Shown in pieces: positions 42,828-52,428 of a stretch of 64,000 nucleotides of DNA; the first letter of the stretch is position 1; every line of letters begins with the position of its first letter. A program made the translations under genes and the position numbers. The notes beneath the pieces are model-generated. The model was not told the DNA's origin. It saw only the letters and a program-made list of their open reading frames with translations, and did no database searches. Where the stretch lies: assembly GCF_905115235.1 (NCBI RefSeq), contig NC_051852.1, positions 160,784,164-160,848,163 on the forward strand, in the 5' to 3' direction. This stretch comes from Hermetia illucens. Its lineage: Eukaryota; Arthropoda; Insecta; Diptera; Stratiomyidae.

Positions 42828-42835
42828 CTTTTATA
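42828..42835 (-). promoter_or_regulatory. TATA box of the Pro/Tyr-rich secreted protein gene
   Basis: TATAAAAG on the minus strand, 75 bases before the ATG, in AAATATAAAAGGCC context. Confidence 0.65.
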
Positions 42836-42839
42836 TTTA

Positions 42840-43160
42840 TTTTCCAACTTTCTTCGGTTGTTCAATTTCTTACTCATCTGCAATTTCCAATAAAAGATGT
42901 TGTTACTGTTTATGGAAGTTTTAAGAAAGGTTTCTACTAGTATCGAATGGAAATTGGATTCCAGGGAAATGTTTACAACATATAGGGAGCTTGCGGTGAT
43001 TTCATATAATATTTTCCCAGCTTTTGCAATTACTTTAGACTTACAAAGATTAAAAATATCTCATGCAAAATCATTTCTGGGTCAAGAAGTTCAACTGTAA
43101 TTAATTGGCTTACATATGTTATTAAAGCCGGACAGTGTGAATTCTAATCACTGCGAACCT
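42840..43160. other. AT-rich sequence, nothing recognised
   Basis: An open frame of 67 codons (42897-43100, plus) has no motif and no promoter or splice support. Confidence 0.35.
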
Positions 43161-43164
43161 CTAT

Positions 43165-43330
43165 TTTTTCCTGAGTGAAATTAAGCTTTATTCTGAATCT
43201 TATTTCTATTTGAACCAACGCTTCTGTTTCCATGTAACCATATGATAACAATATCCACCATTTTTAAGGTTTTGTTTGCGAAACAACACCTTATTAAAAT
43301 GGGTTCAATGTCTGTCTGTCTTTTTTTTTT
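43165..43330 (+). repeat. Repeat W followed by the head of element Y
   Basis: CCTGAGTGAAATTAAGCTTT ... ACCAACGCTTCTGTTTCCATGTAACC (43170-43245) matches 50410-50485. It is followed by TTTTAAGGTTTTG...CACCTTATTAAAATGGGTT and CTGTCTGTC, the 5' head of the GTCY-type element Y, cut short by the poly(T) of the next LINE. Confidence 0.6.
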
Positions 43331-44207
43331 AAGGAGGTGGAAATCTTCAAAAGACTCTGGTCTGGGCACGCCAGAGTGTGGGATTTTTACCCACTAAAAC
43401 CACTCCCGACTCCCCCCTACCCCATGGAACCTTTAGGTATTACATCATCGGGCCTTCCGTCTTCCCTCGGGGTTCGTAACTGCGCTTTCCTCACTTCTTC
43501 TGCTTTTCGCAGTTTCTCCTGCATTACTGCGATCATGGAATTGATCGCATCCCAGTCTTCCTGGCAAGCTACCATTCTCACAAAATTTTCCTGTGATAGC
43601 ACTTCACCTAGAGTTTCCTCTAGGTATCTCCTTTCTTCCAAGAACCTAGCATATTGGAAGAATACGTGCACTGGGTCCTCTGGGACCCCGTCGCAGTTTG
43701 GACAATTAGGTGAGGTGTCCAATTGAAATTTGTACAGGTATTGACGGTATCCTCCATGGCCGGTGAGAAACTGGGTGAGATTATAATTGATCTCCCCATG
43801 GTTTCTCTCCAGCCACCCCCTGATGGTAGCGATCAACCTGTAAGTCCAACGACCCTTTTCTGACTGGTCCTATTTCACCTGCGATAAGGGAGAGATGGTC
43901 CTGGTGTTGTAAATCTTCATCATTTCGGTTGCCAGGCATCATTCCCCCATCATCTGAGACGGTCCTGAAGGCAGAACACACCCTTAAAGCGGTTCTTCTG
44001 TAAACCGTGCTCAGTTTATATGCATTGCCTAAAACCTGCAGTGCGTTTCCCCAAACTGGGACTGCATATAGCATGATAGAACTCACCACCCTGGCTATGA
44101 GCAGGCTGCAAGTATGCCGCGGTCCTCCTACGTTAGGCATTATCCTTGCGAGAGCCATACCCGTGGTGGATGCTTTTTTGCAAGTATGTGCTGCTTAAAA
44201 TTGAGTC
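43321..44207 (-). mobile_element. R1-like LINE 3' end with poly(A)
   Basis: On the minus strand: ALARIMPNVGGPRHTCSLLI, IMLYAVPVWGNAL, RVCSAFRTVS, then NYNLTQFLTGHGGYRQYL and PNCPNCDGVPEDPVHVFFQ (Cys/His motif) and the C-terminus. The T-run at 43321-43329 is its poly(A) tail. These motifs are R1-clade. It is the downstream part of the element whose 5' half lies at 45066-47500. There is a frame change at about 43800. Confidence 0.8.
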
Positions 44208-45065
44208 TATCATCATCATCATCATCAACGGCGCAACAACCGGTATCCGGTCTAGGCCTGCCTTAATAAGGAACTCCAGATATCCCGGTTTTGCGCCGAG
44301 GTCCACCAATTCGATATCCCTAAAAGCTGTCTGGCGTCCTGGCCCACGCCATCGCTCCATCTTAGGCAGGGTCTGCCTCGTCTTCTTTTTCTACCATAGA
44401 TATTGCCCTTATAGACTTTCCGGGTGGGATCATCCTTATCCATACGGATTAAGTGACCCACCCACCGTAACCTTTTGAGCCGGATTTTATCTACAACCGG
44501 ACGGTCATGGTATCGCTCATAGATTTCGTCGTTATGTAGGCTACGGAATCGTCCATCCTCATGTAGGGGGCCAAAAATTCTTCGGAGGATTCTTCTCTCG
44601 AACGCGGCCAAGAGCTCGCAATTCTTCTTGCTAGGAACCCAATTCTCCGAGGAATACATGAGGACTGGTAAGATCATTGTCTTGTACAGTAAGACCTTTG
44701 ACCCTATGGTGAGACGTTTCAAGCGGAACAGTTTTTGTAAGCTGAGATATCCGTGCGCGGATTTCATCATCGTAACTGTTATCGGTTGTGATTTTCGACC
44801 CTAGATACAAGAAATTATCAACGGTCTCAAAGTTGTATTCTCCTATCCTTATTTTTCCTGTTTGACCAGTGCGGTTTGATGTTGTTGGTTGGTTGGTTTT
44901 CGGTGCTGACGTTGCCACCATATACTTTGTCTTGCCTTCATTGATGTGCAGACCAAGATCTGGAGCCGATCGCCGCCTGCTCGATCTGGATGAAGGCGGT
45001 TTGTACGTCTCGGGTGGTTCTTCCCATGATGTCAATATCGTCAGCATAGGCCAGTAGTAGGCAAG
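44208..45065 (-). mobile_element. RTE-A LINE, 5'-truncated, inserted in the R1-like LINE
   Basis: Starts (plus view) with CATCATCATCATCATCAACGG, the RTE-A 3' microsatellite. Minus-strand protein includes AYYWPMLTI (from TGGCCTATGCTGACGAT), GLHINEGKTKYMVATSAPK, FLYLGSKITTDNSYDDEIRA, GPLHEDGRFRSLHNDEIYER and RRGRPCLRWSDGVGQDARQ. It is truncated just before the YADD codons. The upstream neighbour is R1 codons RRPNYWWNREL. Confidence 0.8.
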
Positions 45066-47500
45066 TTCACGATTCCACCAATAATTGGGTCTTCTAGTGG
45101 AGAATGAACATCTCCTAGGCATAGATGCGTCATATACCTTAGAGATGCTTTGTGTAACATAGAGAGCTCTATCCGTGGAGCTATCTGCTTTGCTAGGCAG
45201 GTCTAGCCACACTTCCATGAATGTTTGCTCATCCATCGTTTTTGCAGACCATCCTGGTGTTCTTTTGGATTTCGGCTTCCTGGGTGCGGGTATCCTGCCT
45301 TGTGGCTCCGTCCGTAGTTCAAAGGTGATAGCCTGGTGGTCGCTGTACGTGAAGTCCTCGCTAACTTGCCAGGACATGTCACATCCAGGGTTGACAAAAG
45401 TCAGATCTACAATTCAACCAGTTCCCCCTTTTCGATAAGTGTTTACATCGCCTTCGTTGGCCAGAACTACATTTAACTGGGCAAACGCTTTTAATAAGCA
45501 CCGGTCCTTTGCGCTAGTCTCTTTGCTGCCCCACTCGATAGCCCACGCATTAAAGGTTATCACCTTTGGACCGCGTCCCCTTGCATCGTGAACAAGATCG
45601 TCTAACAGTTCTTTAAACTCAGGAAGTGTGAGGCTCGGTGGAGCGTAGCAGTTGTATACGAATATACCGCTCATTTTTGCCCACACAAAGCCACTAGCCG
45701 CCTGACGCATGCTATATTGTATGGCTTGACGACCGATCCCGCCCCTCCTTTCCTTCGCACAAAATGCATTTGGGGTCTCTATTGCACTCCTTTGCAATAT
45801 GTCCTTTCTCCCCACATCTTCGACATCGATCGGACCGGTCGATGCCGCTAGTGCATGCCGTCGCGAAGTGTCCAAACATTAAGCTTTTGAAGCACCTTTT
45901 TAAAGAAATCTGTTCTCTTAGTCGGCAAACAACCCATTCAATTCGAACCTTCCCCACGGCCAACAACTTCTGCGCTGACTCCACTGGCAGTCGAATTGTG
46001 GCCGTTTGAGTACCGCCATAAGCTTTTCTTAGGCTCACGAGAGATTCTTCCCTGAATTCCTCCAACTTGAATTGTTGCTTCAAAGCAGTGCAGCTCTCTT
46101 ATCTGGTTGTTACCTCATCGAGATCCTTGCACTGTATATAGACCTCATGTTTTTGGGAACGAGCCGCGACATTCTCCCTAAGTGAGTTTATAACTTGGTT
46201 ACGAAAGCCGCCGGTTTTTCCCATGCTGGATTTTCTCAGCTCAAACTTGAGACTCCCTTCTGGGTCCTCCGGATTTTGCTGACATTTCCGCCTAGGTCTT
46301 TTAGGTCGGGGTTAGATTTCACCTTCTTCAGTATCTCCGCATATGTTAGATGTCCTCTGCTGGAGATAACAATTGCCTCTGGGTGAATTCGCACCTTTGG
46401 TTTCTTATTTATTTTTTCATTCACGACCTTAGTCCAACCATCGTTCTTATTTTCTTTCGGTTTCGGTTCACTAACCGACTTTCCTACTTTTGGTACTTTG
46501 GGCCCTTCTGAACTTTTAGTTCCGTTTGTTGGACTGGTCAAGACCCCTTTTTCCCTTTTTGGGACCTGTTGATCTCCCAACGCTTCCCCCTCCTTGTCTC
46601 GCACTCTTTTACTTGAGCGAAGGTCGATGACTTTGTCCTTGCGTGTCACTTGGGTCCCCTGTGACACTGTTGAGGCTAGGATGTCCGGCTTTTCCTTAGG
46701 CGTTCTTATTTCTTGTGACCTATTGTAAAGCACCCTGGTGGCTCTCACCATGTTCCTAATGGCTTGGTGCACGTTGTGCTTGTCCTTGATGAATTCGGAC
46801 AGCTCAACTATTTTAGTTCCAAGCTGCATAAAAGGTAGTTCTTCTGGGTCAGGGCTGTGCTCTCGGTGAGTCCTGCCCAGATTACCCCTTTTACTGACTC
46901 CTTCACCTTTTTCAGTTGCTGAACTCCCATGAGTTTTCTCTTTTACCGGCTTTGATATTGGAGGAGATCGTAAAATTGATGAGCTTCTCCTGAATGGATC
47001 TATTTGCTGCAGCTGGAGTACCTCTTGATCAGATCCGATGGGTGTCGAAATCGCCTTTTTTGGCCAGCTATCTTCTTTTAGCCCATCATTCTTTGCCTTT
47101 GCAATTGGTGTTCTTGGCAGAGTTGTGCTTCGTTTGAACACCTCCTTCTCCAAATCTAAAACATTTGTAGTATTAGATGCAACGGTGGCCAAGTTGTCCA
47201 CCACCGAGGCACTGCGTTCGGGGGATATCGACGGCCGGGAGCCCGCTTGCTGACTCCCTAAAGCCGCCGATACTGGGGTTCCGAGCCCCTGCACCGTAAC
47301 TTTACTCCTTCTCAATTCGTCCATGTTGGTTTTATTTTCTGGGTGTCCTTCCCATAGCAATTTTGGTCCACGCACCAGAGATGAGCAAACACTAGCCCAT
47401 GCACAGTCAGAAAAGAAAAGTGCATGAACACATATTTACACATCAATAGGTATGCCCCAATCCGCCAGCTGAGGTCGCGCTTGATGGGAGATCTGGTCAC
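45066..47500 (-). mobile_element. R1-like LINE, ORF1 and endonuclease half
   Basis: Minus strand. ORF1 occupies 47375 to about 45770: an N-terminal charged region (46236-47375 open for 379 codons), then, after a frame change, CFKSLMFGHFATAC and CRRCGEKGHIAKEC zinc knuckles at 45800-45900. ORF2 endonuclease follows (IFVYNCYAPPSLTLPEFKEL, GPKVITFNAWAIEWGSKE, SEDFTYSDHQAITFEL). The order ORF1 with CCHC knuckles, then APE endonuclease, is R1-like. The RT core expected next is absent; an RTE-A piece lies in its place and the R1 tail resumes at 44207. Confidence 0.8.
46236..47375 (-). pseudogene. R1-like LINE ORF1 N-terminal region
   Basis: 379 codons open. The sequence is rich in Lys, Ser, Pro and Thr, with helix-prone LGTKIVELSEFIKDKHNVHQ at about residues 183-202 and GHLTYAEILKKVKSNPDL near the end. 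Such low-complexity N-termini are usual in R1 ORF1. The zinc knuckles lie downstream in another frame, so a break separates them. The long open frame suggests a moderately young copy. Confidence 0.65.
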
Positions 47501-47504
47501 TCCT

Positions 47505-47945
47505 CACAGGCTTGTCTGTCTGTCTGTCCGTCAAATGCATTTTTCTCGGAGACGGTTATAGCGATTGACACCAAATTTGGTAAAAAGCTGGGAATTGTGA
47601 ACGCTCATGCATACAGTGAGTTACATCCTTTTACGACGAATTTAAGAGCGGGTCCCCATACATGCAAAAGGGGGGTGTATATTTTTTTTTTTCACCAAAT
47701 ATAGTCATGTAGGATATCAAATGAAAGGTCTTAGTCAGTACTTTCCGAATCCGGTCTTAATTTTGACATTTGTTGTAAAGGTGGGGAGTGGGAAGGATTG
47801 AAAGTGATCATTCCTTTAAGGGGGCCATTCTCAGAAACTACCAAACCCAAAAATATGAAAAAAATCAGGAGGCTGCCACTATATGATGCCTGGGCTCCGA
47901 AATACCTTCTATAATGATATCTGTACAAATAAAGCCGAAGCCGCT
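47505..47945 (+). repeat. GTCY-type element Y, copy lacking its head
   Basis: CTTGTCTGTCTGTCTGTCCGTC then TTTTTCTCGGAGACGGTTATAG, CACCAAATTTGGTA, GGTCCCCATACATGCAAAAG and GGCTGCCACTATATG-TGCCT match the full copy at 56264-56660. Non-coding. It ends in a GAAAT-CCTTC block and TAAAGCCGAAGCC. Confidence 0.75.
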
Positions 47946-47969
47946 CCCAATCCCGGTTGTGAAAAGAGG

Positions 47970-50322
47970 AGGGATGGATAGCTTTAGTCTGAATGGCTGT
48001 ACGCCACCGCAGCGTCTCAGGGGGTAGGTGAGGAAAGTGCAGGAAATTTGCAGTCTTGCAGATTACTCACTAAGGAAGCTATCTCAACACCTGGCAGCTA
48101 GGGATGAAATGCACCACCAAAAATGAGAAGAAGGAGAAATTTAAGGTCCGGTGCGGATAACCGGCGGGAGTCGTCTGACTTGGTAACTGGGTCGGGCTCT
48201 CATAATGGACAGCACGGCGTTGAAACCGCTAGCCGTGGGGCGGTTCGACATCTAGGCGCCACGACGACCAGGAGCACAGCTCCGCCTGCTGCAACTGTTT
48301 CGCCACAATCTGTGGCGACCACTTCAGCAGGTTCGCGTAGGAAGCGGATGAAATGGACTGAAGAAATGAACCTCTTCATCATCCGCTCCTACTACGAAAT
48401 AACGGCGGGGGCGGGTACAACGTCTTACCGCCCCTTTTTGCACCAGAGATTCGTCGAGCGTTTCCCGCAATTCGCGCACGTGACTGTGCAGCGAGTCGCA
48501 GACCAGTACCGCTTTATTACTCGCAGCGACACAATCCCGGCTACCATCAGGGAACGTGTTCGACTTGAGGTCATCGGGGAAACTGGTGACCGAGAGTCGA
48601 TGGGGGCAGAGGCGGCGGCATCAACAACACCACGCTGCACTGCAGGTAACAGTTTCAGTACTCGCCGAAGCACTCTTCTCCACCGTCCAGCTGAGGTTTC
48701 CGCTGAGGTTCGGGACGAATTCCAAAGAGCGTGTATAGAATTCTCGGATATGGATCCTTTACATAAACCAGGTATTCCCAGGCTCTATGCATCTCCAGCA
48801 ACTCCGGGAATTCTATCTCAAATCAATGATGAGATTGCATCTCGACTGTGTGCAGATATGTCGCTGCTGCAACTACAATCACTTGTGTATTATGGTGCAG
48901 TTGCGCCTATCAGATTGCATGGTCAGAAGATTCGCTTTCATGTTATTGGTTTGAGTGACAAAACGGATCCACCATGGAAAATTCGTCTAGAACGTCGGCG
49001 GGACTCACTAAGGCAGGACATTGCTAGACTGATTCAGATCAGCACTGGCAATGCCAGCCGACGGGTGAGAAATAAAGTGCAGAGGGTTTACCGGAACTAT
49101 GCCATCCCCTGTGAGACATCCGTTGTTGAAATTCTGGACACACTAAAACAGAAACTTTCTGTCATATGCAGTCGGTTACGACGGTATGGCGAAAGTTATT
49201 CCAGACGTGTCCAGAATGCAACATACGCGAGGAACCAGCGGAGTTTTTTCAGATCTCTCAACGAATCCCAACAGAGCGCCCAGACAATACAGTTCTCGGT
49301 GACGGAAGCTTGGTGGACTTTGGGGGTTACCTGCCCAGCATGCTGAGCATGTTGAGTGGATCACCACCGAAGGCACCCGCCATGCCAATACACCTGGCAT
49401 GAATTTTGCGGATGTTACCGAAGAGGAAGTTCGACGAGCCATAAACATCTCGAAGAACTGGAGGGACCCAGGTCTGGATCGGGTGCAGAATTTCTGGTAT
49501 AAGAAATTTACCAGCGTACACAGTCGGTTGGCACGCAGTATAAATTAGGTCATGAGTCGACCGGAGGAATTTCCACCTTTCCTCACTGCGGGGATTACCT
49601 ACCTTATCCCTAAGAAGGACACGGTGCAGGACCCCGCAGACACAAGACCGATCACTTGCTTACCAACCCTCTACAAATTCAGCACGTCCATTATTAGTGG
49701 AAGGATCAATGCGCACCTCGAGACCAACAACATTCTGTCCAAGAAGCAGAAGGGCTGCCGAGTTGGGTCAAAGGGTTGCAAAGAGCAACTCATTATCGAC
49801 TCGGTAGTTGTAGGACAAGCAACTAGAGGCCAAAGAAACCTCTTCAGTTGCTATATCGATTATGCCAAGGCTTTTGATAGCGTTCCGCATACCTGGCTAA
49901 TCGATATCCTACATCTGTATCGCATTGATCCGAAACTAATAAAGTTTTCGGCGACAGTCATGGAAGGGTGGCATACCACCTTATCGGCGCGTACATCTGA
50001 GGGTGCTAATACCTCAGAGCCCATCCGTATACGGAGGGGCATCTTCCAGGGGGATTCGTTGAGTTCCCTTTGGTTTTGTATGGCACTGAACCCCCTTTCA
50101 TGGCTACTGAATGATGCTAGAGGGCATGGTTTTGCAATAAAGTATGGCCTACGTGCTAAGTGCGAACTGACACACTTGATGTACCTAGATGACATTAAGC
50201 TGTATGCTGGTACTGACAACCATCTTAGAAGTCTTTTGCGAATAATAGACATGTTCAGCCGTGATATTCGGATGGATTTTGGATTAGACAAGTGTGGAAT
50301 CCAAGTGGATATTCTCACATAA
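47970..50322 (+). mobile_element. R2/R4-like LINE (restriction-like-endonuclease type), 3'-truncated
   Basis: 5' UTR from about 47970, then ORF 48123-49346 and, in other frames, 49350-50322. RT blocks: ITYLIPKKDTVQDP, DTRPITCLPTLYKF, KKQKGCRVGSKGCKEQL, CYIDYAKAFDSVPHTWL, RRGIFQGDSLSSLWF and LMYLDDIKLYAG (catalytic YLDD, 50183-50194). The combination CRxGSxGCKEQL / RIxRGIFQGD is characteristic, as I recall, of R2/R4-superclade LINEs, which carry a C-terminal restriction-like endonuclease. That domain and the 3' UTR are missing here. One frame change at about 49300. Confidence 0.8.
48123..49346 (+). pseudogene. R2/R4-like LINE N-terminal ORF region
   Basis: 407 codons open from ATG 48123. Basic start (MRRRRNLRSGADNR), an Ala/Thr/Ser-rich segment, then RKRMKWTEEMNLFIIRSYYE (residues about 77-96), a Trp-anchored helix block seen before RT in many insect elements of this type, possibly a DNA-binding (Myb-like) part. 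The frame continues to LNESQQSAQTIQFSVTEAWW and is then lost by a frame change; RT follows. No Cys-rich zinc finger is evident. Function inferred: target or RNA binding. Confidence 0.65.
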
Positions 50323-50500
50323 TATTTGCATATATCACGTGCTTCGCACTAAGTAATACACAAAACCTTTCGTGCCTGAAGCGTACAGGTTCCGGTTTCC
50401 CGACTTGTTTCCTGAGTGAATTTAGCTTTATTCAGAATCTTACTCGTAATTGCACCAACGCTTCTGTTTCTATGTAACCACATGATAAAAATACACATTT
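50305..50500 (+). repeat. Element Y 3' end and repeat W
   Basis: CACATAATATTTGCATATATCACGTGCTTCGCACTAAG ... GGTTCCGGTTTCCCGACTTG matches the 3' end of Y at 56930-57005, and TTTCCTGAGTGAATTTAGC onward is repeat W (as at 43165). The LINE stops where this begins. Confidence 0.6.
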
Positions 50501-51184
50501 TTCTGATTCGTCCTTGTATTTGATTTCTCCTTTATGGAGATATCTACTTGTATGATAAGTATCTATCAATCCACGTTATGTATGTTTCATATTGTTTCCC
50601 TTTATCAATCATTGTGATAGCTTTTATCACCCATCCACCTTCAATGTATCTAAAAGTATGCATGAATAAAGATTATTGACCAAACTGCTTCTGAATTGTA
50701 ATCCGTCCGTGGTACCTTTACCTGCATATACCATACAAACTCGTATGTTAGTTGGCATGGTGACCCCCATAAACGAAATATCCATAACAAAGGACTGACA
50801 CTTGGGAAGGCAACAAGGTCAGTATCAATATCTATTTGCAATCCTCACCAAGTTCGCAACGAAATCCTTTTCCTTTTAACATAGTTTTGAATCTTTTTTG
50901 CGTGGGATTATTGAATCAAATCCGAGCCGAAGGGTTGAACCGAGCATACCACATTGCTACACCTAAAACAATGCTGTTGTCATTTTTCTCTGGAAAATTT
51001 AAAGTGGTATCAACAAAAAAAGGAATTCGAGAAGGATAACTGATTTGTTGTTGCAGGTTCGCATTTAATGAAGCATGCATTTAGATAGTTCTCCATTCTG
51101 AGTAAGAAGAGATAACAAGGTCATTTGTTTCTAGACACACGGTTGGCATTGCTGATTGGAACAAGGACTCAAGGACTTTACAAC
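50501..51184. other. Region upstream of the ARL6-like exon
   Basis: AT-rich and without a recognised repeat or gene. A possible splice acceptor (TTGTTGCAG, ending near 51056) precedes sequence leading to the ATG at 51185, so part of this may be 5' UTR intron. Confidence 0.4.
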
Positions 51185-51362
51185 ATGGGAATTTTCGATA
51201 AGCTTGCAGGCATTTTAAAGCTGAAGAAGGAGCAAATTAATATTTTAGTGGTTGGTTTGAATAATAGTGGAAAATCGACAATTGTTAACCATTTTAAGAA
51301 TCCTGAAGAAAGAAATAATACTATTGTGCCAACAGTTGGATTTACAGTGGAACGATTTCAGA
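51185..51362 (+). CDS. ARL6: ARL6/BBS3-like small GTPase, first coding exon only
   Basis: ARL6 is an Arf-like GTPase that recruits the BBSome to membranes at the ciliary base. This exon encodes the first 59 residues: MGIFDKLAGILKLKKEQINI, an amphipathic N-terminal helix with Gly2 as myristoylation-type residue, P-loop GLNNSGKS (residues 24-31), and PTVGF of switch I (49-53), ending after VERFQ with a GTAAGC donor in phase 1. Human ARL6 has the same layout (MGLLDRLSVLLGLKKKE; IEKF). An upstream in-frame ATG at 51125 would add 20 residues not found in the family, so 51185 is preferred. The exons for the rest of the GTPase domain were not found in the following 12.6 kb, which is mostly transposons: a very large intron, or a broken gene. 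No defect is visible in this exon. Confidence 0.7.
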
Positions 51363-51474
51363 GTAAGCTTTGTTTTTATATTATGACGTATTTTTAATAA
51401 TGGTATTTCGTATTTAAGACTGCAAATGCCGTTCAAGGCAGCCTCAATAAATTTTATTCATTTCTTTCCCAAGT

Positions 51475-52200
51475 TGTCACAATCACGTCAGATGCCGGAT
51501 TTTACCTAATACCAGCACTAAGTGCCAAGTATTTAGGCTCGGACGATCCTAACTACTTAAAAGATAAAGGGGCTCTGGTGTTGATGGCCGGTGGTAGGTT
51601 AATGGGAGAATTCGTCGAGAACTTCCAGCTATATCGAGCACTTATTCAGAATGGGGTAGTTCTGCATGGTTTGAACCAGACTGTGTGATAGTCCCAGGAT
51701 ATCAAGCGAAGCTGTAAGGGATTTAGGTACAATACCTGTTGCTGACAATATTATGGGAACTACAACCACAAGACAGTGGTTCATGATTCACATTACTCTC
51801 GATGAATCACTCTGTCTCAGCAAAGAGTTCCCCAGTACATAGCCATCTGTTCCATTAATGGAAATCGACAAATGTTTGCCAAAGGCAATTCATGTATTTA
51901 TCGTGCAGGTCTGACTTCACCCCACTCGGAGGATTGGGAGATCGATCCATTAAGTTAAGTGGAGTCAGCTCACAGTGTGCCTTACTAACAGCCGCATGCA
52001 AGGGACTCACCCGATCTTTGCAATAAAAATAAGAGCGTAGCGAGTTGACTTGGTGGTGATGTTGTACTGCTCGTAAGTCATACCCTGCCTCCGATACCAG
52101 CAGGTTCGTCCGCTTCACGTCAGATTTTGGATCATGCATTCGAAATTTAGATACAGTAGCCCGTATCCGCTGCTACACGTTTCCCAATCGATTTTCGTCC
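51475..52200 (-). mobile_element. LINE C-terminal domain fragment
   Basis: Minus-strand pieces VVVVPIILSATGIVPKSLTA and LGLSHTVW at 51660-51790 match a C-terminal block (PIVIGALGxxPKxL) common after RT in several invertebrate LINE families; upstream in sense lie GLLYLNFECMIQNLT and KVNSLRSYFYCK-type remains. I cannot assign the clade. It lies in the intron after the ARL6-like exon. Confidence 0.5.
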
Positions 52201-52384
52201 ACTTGTAGAAGTCTGTCTCGGTCATAGCTTGGATGCAGAGTTCACCAATGCTATGTCCGGCATGCGGCTTGTGATGACCTTTGCGAGTGGGTTGGATTCA
52301 ACACATGTCCAATATCCATATCCACTATTCGCAATCGACTTCGTCAGTACCAGCATACAACTTGATTATCTAAGTACATGAAGG

Positions 52385-52428
52385 TCTTGGGGGCTTAACG
52401 TGAGTACTTATCATGTTGGCATAATTCC
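52385..52428 (-). repeat. R1-like/X 3' terminal scrap
   Basis: GGGGGCTTAACGTGAGTACTTATCATGTTGGCATAATTCCAC matches the terminal block at 21208-21252 (GGGGGGTTTTACGTGAGTACC...GGCATAATCCCAC). It abuts the truncated 5' end of the RTE-A copy. Confidence 0.55.

Noticed and set aside
42897-43100. 67-codon plus-strand open frame in AT-rich DNA
   Set aside because: No homology or promoter; expected by chance in this composition.
44209-44228. Short CATCAT repeats that might suggest a CRISPR-like or satellite array
   Set aside because: They are the variable 3' microsatellites of RTE-A copies, with no spacers.
51125-51184. Upstream ATG at 51125 as the ARL6 start
   Set aside because: It would add 20 residues in front of the MG myristoylation-type start that is constant in ARL6 proteins.
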